Assembly (NCBI RefSeq): GCF_027563465.1
Contig: NZ_JAPFQA010000001.1
Location: 1 to 64,000, forward strand
Direction of reading: 5' to 3'
Source of the DNA: Mesorhizobium qingshengii
Lineage (GTDB): Bacteria > Pseudomonadota > Alphaproteobacteria > Rhizobiales > Rhizobiaceae
Length of the DNA: 64,000 nucleotides
The notes under the pieces are model-generated. The model saw nothing but the letters and a program-made list of their open reading frames with translations. It did not search any database and was not told where the DNA came from. A program made the position numbers and the translations under genes. Shown in pieces: positions 17,349-24,933 of this stretch. Every line of letters begins with the position of its first letter. Within the stretch, counting starts at the first letter, position 1.

Positions 17349-18485
17349 TTAGCGCCGGAGCTGGTCCTTGCCCATGTCGGTGACCAGACGCTTTCCGCAC
17401 AGCGCCAGCGTTATGTCCATCTCCTTGCGGATGATTTCCAACGCCTTGGTAACCCCTTCCTTGCCGAGCGCGCCCAGGCCGTAAAGAAATGGCCGGCCGA
17501 TATAGGTGCCCTTGGCGCCAAGGCAGAGCGCCTTCAGCACATCCTGGCCGGAGCGGATGCCGCCATCCATATGCACTTCGATCCTGTCGCCGACCGCATC
17601 GGCGATCTCTTCCAGCGCCATGATCGACGACGACGCGCCGTCGAGCTGGCGCCCGCCATGGTTGGAAACGATGATTGCATCGGCGCCGGTCTTCACCGCC
17701 ATCAGCGCATCCTCCTTGTCGAGTATGCCTTTCAGGATCAGCTTGCCGCCCCAGCGCTCCTTGATCCAGGCGACATCGTTCCACGACAGATGCGGATCGA
17801 ACTGCTCCGATGTCCACGATGCCAGCGAGGCCAAGTCGCCGACGCCCTTGGCGTGGCCGACGATGTTGCGGAAGGTCCGCCGCTTTGTGCCGGCCATGGC
17901 GGCGCACCAGCGCGGGCGGATGGCCATGTCAACGATGTTCTTCAATGTCAGCCTGGGCGGCGCCGAAAGTCCGTTGCGGATGTCCTTGTGGCGCTGGCCG
18001 AGAATCTGCAGGTCGAGCGTCAGCACCAGGGCCGAGCATTTCGCCGCCTTCGCCCTGTCGATCAGGTTGAACACGAAATCCTTGTCGCGCAGCACGTAGA
18101 GCTGGAACCAGAACGGCTTCGTGGTCACGGAGGCGACATCCTCGATCGAGCAGATGCTCATCGTCGACAGGGTGAACGGCACGCCGAATTCCTGCGCCGC
18201 CTGCGCCGCCAGCATCTCGCCATCGGCATGCTGCATGCCGGTCATGCCGGTTGGCGCCAGAGCCACCGGCATCGAGACCTTCTCGCCGATCATCGTCGAA
18301 GCCAGCGACCGGTTGTCCATGTCGACCAGGACGCGCTGGCGGAATTTGATCTTCTGGAAGTCCTCCTCGTTGGCCCGATAGGTGCTCTCGGTCCATGCGC
18401 CTGAATCGGCATAGTCGAAGAACATCTTGGGCACCCGCCGGCGAGCGAGGTCCTTGAGGTCGGCGATGGTCAGGATTTGGCTCAT
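17349..18485 (-). CDS. lldD: FMN-dependent L-lactate dehydrogenase
   Basis: This 378-residue flavoprotein oxidises L-lactate (or a related 2-hydroxyacid) to the keto acid and passes electrons to the quinone pool at the inner membrane. The family signature SNHGGRQLDGA places the catalytic His near residue 276; MSICSIEDVASVT, FWFQLYVLRD and HMDGGIRSGQDVLKAL complete the TIM-barrel FMN site. It is 18 bases after the GntR-type regulator gene on the same strand, as in lldR-lldD operons, and glcDEF for glycolate lies close by. Confidence 0.93.
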   Translation of the reverse strand: MSQILTIADLKDLARRRVPKMFFDYADSGAWTESTYRANEEDFQKIKFRQRVLVDMDNRSLASTMIGEKVSMPVALAPTGMTGMQHADGEMLAAQAAQEFGVPFTLSTMSICSIEDVASVTTKPFWFQLYVLRDKDFVFNLIDRAKAAKCSALVLTLDLQILGQRHKDIRNGLSAPPRLTLKNIVDMAIRPRWCAAMAGTKRRTFRNIVGHAKGVGDLASLASWTSEQFDPHLSWNDVAWIKERWGGKLILKGILDKEDALMAVKTGADAIIVSNHGGRQLDGASSSIMALEEIADAVGDRIEVHMDGGIRSGQDVLKALCLGAKGTYIGRPFLYGLGALGKEGVTKALEIIRKEMDITLALCGKRLVTDMGKDQLRR

Positions 18486-18503
18486 GGGCTTTCCGTTTCG
18501 ATA

Positions 18504-19307
18504 TCAGGAGCGTTTGCGTGCAGGTTCGGTATCGGTCGCGTCGACGCGCTGCTTCAGCCTGAGCCGCGACACGCGCTGCCAGTCGCCGCTGCGCTCGGCC
18601 TCGGCCATCGACCGCTCGACATAGATCATGTGGTCCATCGCCGCTTGGCGGGCGGCAGCCGGGTCGCCGGCCTTCACCGCTGCATGGATCGCCCGGTGCT
18701 GGGCAAGCAGCGCCTCGCGCGCGCCAGGCACGGTGAACACCAGGAGCCGGTTCTGGAACACGCCTTCCGACAGCAGCCGATAGCACGAGCGCAGCGTGTG
18801 CAGGAGCAGGATATTGTGCGCGCATTCGCAGATCGCGTGATGGAACTCGACGTCGATTTCGGCTTCGTCGTCGAAATCGCCGGTCCGGTGCGCCTCGTCC
18901 ATGCGCGCCATGATGCGGTCGAGCAGCGCCAGATCGTCCGGGGTGGCACGCCGCGCCGCGTATTCGGCCGCGATGCCCTCGATCTCGCGGCGGTATTCCA
19001 GATAGTCGGTCACCGCCTTGCGGTGCGTCGAGATCAGGTCCGCCACCGGTTTGCTGAACAGCTGGCCGATGATGTCGGCGACATGCGTGCCGCCGCCGGC
19101 CTTTGTCGTCAAAAGGCCGCGCCCTTCGAGCGCCTTCAGCGCATCGCGCAGGATCGGCCGCGACACGTCGAACTGGCGCGCAAGCTCGCGTTCGCCCGGT
19201 AACCGGTCACCGGTGCGCAGGACACCTTCGAGGATGAGGCTCTCGATCTGCTGCACCACCTCGTCGGCGGTGCGCGAATGCTCGATCCTGGAAAAAATGT
19301 CGCTCAA
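18504..19307 (-). CDS. GntR family (FCD type) regulator, LldR-like
   Basis: The protein has an N-terminal winged helix (RTADEVVQQIESLILEGVLR, LPGERELARQFDVSRPILRD) and a C-terminal FCD ligand domain with the metal-binding His pattern (EFHHAICECAH; LLAQHRAIHAA). FadR/LldR/GlcC regulators of this type respond to small hydroxy- or carboxylic acids, which fits its place directly before lldD. There is no ATG. TTG 19307 keeps the conserved start (LSDIFSRIEHS); a TTG at 19361 would fall inside the putative operator, so I prefer the shorter form. Confidence 0.85.
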   Translation of the reverse strand: MSDIFSRIEHSRTADEVVQQIESLILEGVLRTGDRLPGERELARQFDVSRPILRDALKALEGRGLLTTKAGGGTHVADIIGQLFSKPVADLISTHRKAVTDYLEYRREIEGIAAEYAARRATPDDLALLDRIMARMDEAHRTGDFDDEAEIDVEFHHAICECAHNILLLHTLRSCYRLLSEGVFQNRLLVFTVPGAREALLAQHRAIHAAVKAGDPAAARQAAMDHMIYVERSMAEAERSGDWQRVSRLRLKQRVDATDTEPARKRS

Positions 19308-19357
19308 CAGGGTGCCTGGAAGGTGAACCGGTGTCGCGCAGGATAAAGCCTGCGTCG

Positions 19358-19388
19358 CCAACTGGTCAAATTATTTATCCAATTGGTC
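19358..19388. promoter_or_regulatory. Putative GntR/LldR operator in the lldR-DUF3422 divergent region
   Basis: CCAACTGGTC (19358-19367) and CCAATTGGTC (19379-19388) flank an AT-rich core. The half-site TTGGTC/GACCAA is that of FadR/PdhR/LldR-type operators. A TAAATAAT-like -10 for lldR on the minus strand lies inside. The sequence ACTGGTCAAATT plus TTT and CCA recurs in reverse before glcD (21080-21105). Confidence 0.6.
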
Positions 19389-19516
19389 GTAGCGGGTCGG
19401 TTTTGCCGCCCGGCGCCATATCATCTTCGGCTAAACTTTGCTGTTTGCGTCATCTGGTGATTGGCTCTAGAGGGACGCGATTGCAAGAGGGTTCACAGAA
19501 ACCCGGGGGACAAGCC

Positions 19517-20839
19517 GTGTCAGACGACCCGTCCAATCTCGAGTTCCAGCCGCGCGCCAAGGGCAGCGTCATGGGTTTTCCCGCGCATGAGGGACGGCCG
19601 GGCGCGCTCGGCGAGGTCCATGCCCGGCCGCATCCGCTGATCGAAAAGCCGCGCGTCCTCGTGCAACTCGCCTTCATGACCGAGGGCGGCTCCGGCGTCG
19701 ATCACGCGGTGCTTTCCGAACTGTCGCGGCGCCTCGGCATCGCCGCGCCCGACCGCCAGGCCCGTCACCACGCCATGAAGTGGGGCAAGGGCTCGCTGCG
19801 CTGGGAGCGGCATACGGAGTTCTCGACCTATCTTTGGGAAGGGCCGCTCTCCGAAAGCGGTCGGATGCAGGAGGACTCGCCGTTCGGCAACGGGTTTTCC
19901 CCGCCAGGAACCGTCATTTCGGGCATCAGGCTCGAAATCCGCAAATGGACGCAGGCGAGTGAGCGACTGATCGCCGGCTTCGATCCGACCAGCCTGTGCT
20001 ATTCGCTGGTCGAGCGCGGCAATGCCGCCATCGTCACCGACTTTCGCCAGGATGGCGACGGCATGACGCGCATGCTGGTGCTTGATCGCGGCCTGACGCC
20101 GGCGCGCACCGGAGCACTGTCGCAACGGCTGATCGACATCGAGACCTATCGCACGCTGGCCATGCTCGGCCTGCCGCTGGCGCTGACCCTATCGGGCCGT
20201 GCCCGCCGCATCGAGGACAGGCTGGCCCAGACCACGCTGGAGATGAAGGTCGCCGAGACCCGCGACAGCCAGACCTTGCTGGCCGATCTCACCGAGCTTG
20301 CCGCGGAGCTGGAAGCCGACGCGGCGTCGAGCCTCTACCGTTTCGGCGCCAGCCGCGCTTATGACGGGATTGTCGGCGAGCGGCTGGAGGCGCTCGAGGA
20401 AGAAGCCGTGCCCGGCTACGACACCTGGGGTGGGTTCCTGCAGCGCCGCGTGGCGCCAGCGATGCGCACCTGCCGATCGGTCGAGGAGCGGCAGGCCAAC
20501 CTGTCGCGCAAGCTGACCCGCGCCACCACGCTGCTGCGCACCTGGGTCGATGTCGAGGTCGAGAAGCAGAACCGCGACCTGCTCGCCTCGATGAACAACC
20601 GCGCGCGCCTGCAGTTGCGCCTGCAGCAGACCGTCGAAGGCCTCTCGGTCGCCGCCGTCTCCTATTACGTGGTTGGCCTCATCGGCTACGTCGCCAAGGG
20701 CGCCTCGATCTTCGGCCATGCCTTCGCGCCCGAGGTCGTCACCGCCGCTTCGGTGCCGGTCGCCATCCCGCTGGTCTGGTGGGGCGTGCGCCGCGTGCGC
20801 CGGATGCATTCCGAACCCGGCAAGCTGGCGGGCGAATAG
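19517..20839 (+). CDS. DUF3422 family membrane-anchored protein (440 aa)
   Basis: The protein matches the DUF3422 layout: VHARPHPLIEKPRVLVQLAF near the N-terminus, a long helical middle (ETYRTLAMLGLPLALTLSGR), DTWGGFLQRRVAPAMRTC and MNNRARLQLRLQQTVEGLSV, then two hydrophobic segments at the C-terminus (VAAVSYYVVGLIGYV and VVTAASVPVAIPLVWWGV). Function of the family is unknown. GTG 19517 has GGGGGA seven bases upstream. It lies between the lldR-lldD pair and glcD and is divergent from lldR, so shared control is possible. Confidence 0.88.
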   Translation: MSDDPSNLEFQPRAKGSVMGFPAHEGRPGALGEVHARPHPLIEKPRVLVQLAFMTEGGSGVDHAVLSELSRRLGIAAPDRQARHHAMKWGKGSLRWERHTEFSTYLWEGPLSESGRMQEDSPFGNGFSPPGTVISGIRLEIRKWTQASERLIAGFDPTSLCYSLVERGNAAIVTDFRQDGDGMTRMLVLDRGLTPARTGALSQRLIDIETYRTLAMLGLPLALTLSGRARRIEDRLAQTTLEMKVAETRDSQTLLADLTELAAELEADAASSLYRFGASRAYDGIVGERLEALEEEAVPGYDTWGGFLQRRVAPAMRTCRSVEERQANLSRKLTRATTLLRTWVDVEVEKQNRDLLASMNNRARLQLRLQQTVEGLSVAAVSYYVVGLIGYVAKGASIFGHAFAPEVVTAASVPVAIPLVWWGVRRVRRMHSEPGKLAGE

Positions 20840-20850
20840 CCACCGCTTTT

Positions 20851-20990
20851 ACCCTCCCCCTTGTGGGGAGGGTCGGCTCATGATCGCAGCGTAGCGAAGA
20901 TCGTGAGACGGGGTGGGGGTGCTCATAAAACGCCGCGCCGACCCCCACCCCGCTCACTTCGTTCGCGACCCTCCCCAGAAGGGGGAGGGT
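20851..20990. repeat. Long inverted palindromic element
   Basis: Left arm starts ACCCTCCCCC and right arm ends GGGGGAGGGT. Each arm also folds on itself (ACCCTCCCCC-TTGTGGGGAGGGT on the left, GACCCTCCCC-AGAAGGGGGAGGGT on the right), giving a cruciform-like unit of 140 bp between the DUF3422 gene and glcD. It resembles rhizobial RIME-type intergenic elements. Confidence 0.75.
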
Positions 20991-21079
20991 GAAGCAGCGG
21001 CAGATTGCCGCTGCGGAAGCTTGTCCCGGCCTTGACGTTGGAGTCTTCACCAAGCCAGCATTTGCAACGGACGCGCTTC

Positions 21080-21105
21080 ACTGGTAAAAGAATTTGACCA
21101 GTCAA
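21080..21105. promoter_or_regulatory. Putative GntR/LldR operator before glcD
   Basis: ACTGGT at 21080-21085 and ACCAGT at 21097-21102 form an inverted repeat just before the glcD start. Read on the minus strand the site shares ACTGGTCAAATT-N-TTT-NN-CCA with the site at 19361-19381 (18 of 21 positions by hand). Confidence 0.6.
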
Positions 21106-21110
21106 TCGAA

Positions 21111-22619
21111 ATGAGGCTGTTGATGTCCGGCCTGGCCATGCCGAAACCAGACGACGCCACGATGCGCCGGCGCGACGAGATCGTCGCCGACATGCGCATC
21201 ATCGTTCCGGGCGAGGGTGTCGTCGACGCGGCCAACGCCATGCGTGCCTTCGAGAGCGACGGGCTCACGGCCTACCGGCAATTGCCGCTGGTCGTGGTCT
21301 TGCCCGAAACGGTGGCGCAGGTTTCCCGCGTGCTGAAATATTGCAACGACCGCAACATCCGTGTCGTGCCGCGCGGCTCCGGCACCTCGCTGTCGGGTGG
21401 CGCGCTGCCACTCGAGGACGCGGTGCTGCTGGTCATGAGCCGCTTCAACCGCATCCTCGAGATCGATTTCCCCAACCGCGTCGTCGTCGTCCAGCCGGGC
21501 GTCACCAATCTCGGCATCACCACCGCCGTCGAGCAGGAGGGCTTTTATTACGCCCCCGATCCATCCTCCCAGATCGCCTGCTCGATCGGCGGCAACGTCG
21601 CGGAAAATTCCGGCGGCGTGCACTGCCTGAAATACGGCCTCACCGCCAACAATGTGCTCGGCATCGAGATGGTGCTGATGAACGGCGAGGTGGTGCGGCT
21701 CGGCGGCAGCCATCTCGACGCCGAAGGTTACGACCTGCTCGGCGTCATGACCGGTTCCGAAGGCCTGCTCGGCGTCGTCACCGAGGTCACCGTGCGCATC
21801 CTCAAGAAGCCGGAGACGGCCCGCGCCTTGCTGATCGGCTTTCCGACCAGCGAGCAGGGCGGCCAGTGCGTCGCCGACATTATCGGCGCCGGCATCATTC
21901 CTGGCGGCATGGAAATGATGGACCGGCCGGCGATCCACGCGGCGGAAGATTTCGTCCATGCCGGCTATCCGCTCGATGTCGAGGCGCTGCTGATCGTCGA
22001 GCTCGACGGGCCGGGCGTCGAGGTCGATCATCTCATCACCGCGGTCGAGGCGATCGCCATCCGCAACGGCTCGACCACCTGCCGCATATCGCAGTCCGAG
22101 CAGGAGCGGCTGAGCTTCTGGGCCGGCCGCAAGGCGGCTTTCCCAGCCGTCGGCCGCATCTCGCCCGACTATTACTGCATGGACGGCACCATTCCACGCA
22201 AGGAACTGCCGCGCGTGCTCGCCGGCATGCGCGAGCTGTCGGAGAAATATGGGCTCGGTGTTGCCAATGTCTTTCATGCCGGCGACGGCAACCTGCATCC
22301 GCTGATCCTCTACGATGCCAATGTGCCGGGCGAACTCGACAAAGCCGAGAGCTTCGGCGCCGATATCCTGCGGCTCTGCGTCAAGGTCGGTGGCGTGCTC
22401 ACCGGCGAACACGGGGTGGGCGTCGAGAAGCGCGACCTGATGCCGGAGATGTTCAACCAGATCGACCTCGACCAGCAGATGCGCGTCAAATGCGCCTTCG
22501 ATCCCAACCATCTGCTAAACCCGGGCAAGGTGTTCCCGCAGCTTCGCCGCTGCGCCGAACTCGGCCGCATGCACATTTCCGGCGGCAAGCTGCCGTTCCC
22601 GGACATTCCGAGGTTTTGA
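21111..22619 (+). CDS. glcD: Glycolate oxidase subunit GlcD
   Basis: This 502-residue FAD protein is the catalytic subunit of glycolate oxidase, which turns glycolate into glyoxylate with GlcE and GlcF. The FAD-binding fold shows PRGSGTSLSGGALPLEDAVL and IGGNVAENSGGVHCLKYGLT; the C-terminal oxidase domain shows FHAGDGNLHPLI and LTGEHGVGVEKRDL. The start is ATG 21111; in-frame ATG codons at 21123 and 21138 are alternatives. A DUF559 gene begins one base after the glcD stop, splitting glcD from glcE. Confidence 0.93.
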   Translation: MRLLMSGLAMPKPDDATMRRRDEIVADMRIIVPGEGVVDAANAMRAFESDGLTAYRQLPLVVVLPETVAQVSRVLKYCNDRNIRVVPRGSGTSLSGGALPLEDAVLLVMSRFNRILEIDFPNRVVVVQPGVTNLGITTAVEQEGFYYAPDPSSQIACSIGGNVAENSGGVHCLKYGLTANNVLGIEMVLMNGEVVRLGGSHLDAEGYDLLGVMTGSEGLLGVVTEVTVRILKKPETARALLIGFPTSEQGGQCVADIIGAGIIPGGMEMMDRPAIHAAEDFVHAGYPLDVEALLIVELDGPGVEVDHLITAVEAIAIRNGSTTCRISQSEQERLSFWAGRKAAFPAVGRISPDYYCMDGTIPRKELPRVLAGMRELSEKYGLGVANVFHAGDGNLHPLILYDANVPGELDKAESFGADILRLCVKVGGVLTGEHGVGVEKRDLMPEMFNQIDLDQQMRVKCAFDPNHLLNPGKVFPQLRRCAELGRMHISGGKLPFPDIPRF

Positions 22620-22620
22620 G

Positions 22621-23139
22621 ATGATGATGTCTCAGAATGGGGGTTCCTCTCCCCCGCAAAGCGGGGGAGAGGTGGCTCGGGCAAAGCCCGAGACGGAGAG
22701 GGGGTCTGCGACCGACCTGCCAAGCCGCCGCTCGCCCGAGAAGATCGCCCGCGCCCGTGTGCTTCGCCACGGTGATAATCAGGCGGAGGCAACCCTCTGG
22801 AATGAGCTGAAAGCCAGAAGGCTGGGCGGCTACAAATTCGTTCGCCAGATGCCAATCGGGCCATATTTTGCGGATTTTGCCTGCCGCAGCGAAAAATTGG
22901 TCGTCGAGCTTGACGGAAGTCAACACGTCGACAGCTCCTATGACAGGCGGCGTGACGACTTCATGCGTGATGAAGGCTTCTCGGTGTTGCGCTTCTGGAA
23001 TGTCGACATTTTTAAGGCCCACCGGACTGTCTGCGAGACCATACTTGCGGCACTGGAGGGGCGATTAGCCGAAGACGTGATCGCCTCAGATCTAAGGTTC
23101 GTTTTTGCGGCCAAGAAGGTCGGAGGCGACGCCCTATGA
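22621..23139 (+). CDS. DUF559 (Vsr/restriction-endonuclease-like) protein inside the glc operon
   Basis: Residues about 42-155 form a DUF559 domain: EATLWNELKARRLGGYKFVR, then GPYFADFACRSEKLVVELDG, QH, and a FSVLRFWNVDIF segment. The D...ExDGxxH pattern is like very-short-patch-repair endonucleases, though no activity is proven for the family. Residues about 11-28 (PPQSGGEVARAKPETERG) are encoded by the left 53-bp inverted repeat, and the right repeat starts three bases after the stop. The ATG lies one base after glcD, so translation may be coupled. A GTG at 22759, just at the domain edge, may be the original start. Confidence 0.85.
   Translation: MMMSQNGGSSPPQSGGEVARAKPETERGSATDLPSRRSPEKIARARVLRHGDNQAEATLWNELKARRLGGYKFVRQMPIGPYFADFACRSEKLVVELDGSQHVDSSYDRRRDDFMRDEGFSVLRFWNVDIFKAHRTVCETILAALEGRLAEDVIASDLRFVFAAKKVGGDAL
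22652..22704 (+). repeat. Left 53-bp inverted repeat of the DUF559 cassette
   Basis: This unit contains two hairpins, CCCCGC-AAA-GCGGGG and CTCGGGC-AAA-GCCCGAG, and ends GACGGAGAGGGGG. It is the reverse complement of 23143-23195 at 51 of 53 positions; the two differences are A/G changes in the hairpin loops. It lies within the DUF559 reading frame. Confidence 0.92.
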
Positions 23140-23142
23140 TAG

Positions 23143-23195
23143 CCCCCTCTCCGTCTCGGGCTTCGCCCGAGCCACCTCTCCCCCGCTTCGCGGGG
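23143..23195 (-). repeat. Right 53-bp inverted repeat of the DUF559 cassette
   Basis: Reverse-complement copy of 22652-22704, beginning CCCCCTCTCCGTCTCGGG. It starts three bases after the DUF559 stop and ends 20 bases before the glcE start. Confidence 0.92.
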
Positions 23196-23215
23196 ACGAG
23201 AAACCAGGATCGACC

Positions 23216-24457
23216 ATGACCACCTTCACCCCGACCACGTCAGACGAAGTTCTGTCCACCGTCGCCTGGGCGGTGGCGGAGGAATCGCCGCTGGAAATCC
23301 TCGGCCATGGTTCCAAGCGCGGCATCGGTCGGCCGCTGCAGACCGAGCATACGCTCGACCTGTCGAAGCTCACCGGCGTCACACTCTATGAACCCGCAGA
23401 ACTGGTGCTGTCGGCGAAGGCCGGCACGCCGCTGGCCGAGATCGAAAGGCTGCTGGCGGAAAACGGTCAGCAGCTGGCCTTCGAGCCGATGGACTACGGC
23501 CCGCTACTCGGTGGCGAACCGGGGAAGGGCACGATCGGTGGCGTGCTCGCCGCGAACCTTTCCGGTCCGCGCCGGCTGAAGGCGGGCGCGGCGCGCGACC
23601 ATATTCTGGGCATCAATGTGGTCTCCGGGCGTGGCGAAGCGTTCAAGTCCGGCGGCCGCGTGGTCAAGAACGTCACCGGCTACGACATGTCGAAGCTGAT
23701 GGCGAACAGCTGGGGCACGCTGGCCGTCTTCACCGACGTTACCTTCAAGGTGCTGCCCGCCGCAGAGACCGAGGTCACGCTCGCCATCCGTGGCCTGCTC
23801 GACGATGCCGCAGCAAGCGCCATGGCGCTGGCGCTCGGCTGCAGCGCGGAAGTGTCGAGTGCCGCCCATCTGCCGGAGCGCATCGCCGCGCGTGTCGCCG
23901 GCGGCACGCTCGGCAGCGATGCCGCCACGCTGCTGCGCGTCGAAGGTTTTGGCCCCTCGGTCGCCTACCGCATCGCCGCGCTGAAAACGCTGTTCGCCAA
24001 TGCCGGGCCGCTGCAGGAGATTTCCGGCGAAGCCTCACGGCTGATCTGGCGCGATGTGCGCGATATCAGGCCTTTCGCCGACGGCAGCGAGAAGCCGGTC
24101 TGGCGCGTGTCGATGACGCCGTCCCAAGGCCACCAGATGGTGTTGACGCTGCGCATGCAGGCTGCGGTCAGCGCCTTCTATGACTGGCAGGGCGGGCTGG
24201 TATGGCTGCGCATGGAAGAGGGTGATCCGGAAGCCGCTCTGCTGCGCGGGCTGTTGCGGAAACATGGCGGCGGCCACGCGACGCTGGTGCGAGCCGCACC
24301 CGCCCATCGCGCCGCCGTGCCGGTGTTCGAACCGCAGGCGCCGCATCTGGCCGCGTTGTCGGCCAGGCTCAAGGCCGAGTTCGATCCCAAGGCCATTCTC
24401 AATCCCGGCCGCATGGCGCCGGGCGTAGGCTCTGCTACTCTCGGCATCGCAACCTAG
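23216..24457 (+). CDS. glcE: Glycolate oxidase subunit GlcE
   Basis: This 413-residue protein is the second flavoprotein-like subunit of glycolate oxidase. It has the FAD_binding_4 fold (ELVLSAKAGTPLAEIERLLA; GTIGGVLAANLSGPRRLKAG; AARDHILGINVVSGRGE; NVTGYDMSKLMANSWGTLA) and a short C-terminal part ending FDPKAILNPGRM. ATG 23216 is used; the open frame upstream reads through the right inverted repeat and is not conserved. Downstream is a small membrane protein, then glcF. Confidence 0.93.
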   Translation: MTTFTPTTSDEVLSTVAWAVAEESPLEILGHGSKRGIGRPLQTEHTLDLSKLTGVTLYEPAELVLSAKAGTPLAEIERLLAENGQQLAFEPMDYGPLLGGEPGKGTIGGVLAANLSGPRRLKAGAARDHILGINVVSGRGEAFKSGGRVVKNVTGYDMSKLMANSWGTLAVFTDVTFKVLPAAETEVTLAIRGLLDDAAASAMALALGCSAEVSSAAHLPERIAARVAGGTLGSDAATLLRVEGFGPSVAYRIAALKTLFANAGPLQEISGEASRLIWRDVRDIRPFADGSEKPVWRVSMTPSQGHQMVLTLRMQAAVSAFYDWQGGLVWLRMEEGDPEAALLRGLLRKHGGGHATLVRAAPAHRAAVPVFEPQAPHLAALSARLKAEFDPKAILNPGRMAPGVGSATLGIAT

Positions 24458-24468
24458 GGAGCGACACC

Positions 24469-24864
24469 ATGAGCGACATCAATTCCGGCCAGAACGACAA
24501 GCCCGCACCGCGCCAGACCGACCGCTGGCTGGAACCAGGGCCGACCAATGCACTGGTCATCTACATCCTCTATCTCGCCGGCCTGGTCATCGGCATCAGC
24601 GGCCTTGTCGGCATCGTGCTGGCGTATGTCAACCGCGGCAAGGCCGGCGGCTTCGTCGAGAGCCATTACACATTCCTGATCCGTACCTTCTGGATCGGCC
24701 TGCTCTATGCGCTGATCTCGGTGGTGCTGATCTTCGTGGCGATCGGCTTCCTGCTGATGTTCGCCGTCGCCGTCTGGTTCATCGCCCGCTGTATCCTCGG
24801 CCTTCAGGCGCTGCAGCGCGGCGAGCCGGTCAAGAACCCGGAAAGCTGGTTCCTCGGACTTTAG
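24469..24864 (+). CDS. DUF4870-like membrane protein (131 aa)
   Basis: Three hydrophobic segments follow a polar N-terminus: NALVIYILYLAGLVIGISGL, a long pair around LIRTFWIGLLYALISVVLIF, and VAIGFLLMFAVAVWFIARCI. The pattern and the end LQALQRGEPVKNPESWFL resemble the DUF4870/Tic20-like family of small inner-membrane proteins. Function unknown. It begins 11 bases after glcE, so it probably shares the glc transcript. Confidence 0.8.
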   Translation: MSDINSGQNDKPAPRQTDRWLEPGPTNALVIYILYLAGLVIGISGLVGIVLAYVNRGKAGGFVESHYTFLIRTFWIGLLYALISVVLIFVAIGFLLMFAVAVWFIARCILGLQALQRGEPVKNPESWFLGL

Positions 24865-24912
24865 AGCATGATCGCGAAAAGTGGGGACCGGTTTTCGGAA
24901 AAGATCATGCTC
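24864..24912. repeat. GAGCATGATC palindrome between DUF4870 gene and glcF
   Basis: Perfect 10-bp arms GAGCATGATC and GATCATGCTC enclose a 29-base loop with GAAAAGTGGGGACCGG. This type of palindrome is widespread in Mesorhizobium intergenic regions. It could act on mRNA folding between the two genes. Confidence 0.8.
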
Positions 24913-24933
24913 GGACAGTAAGGAATTCTCCTA

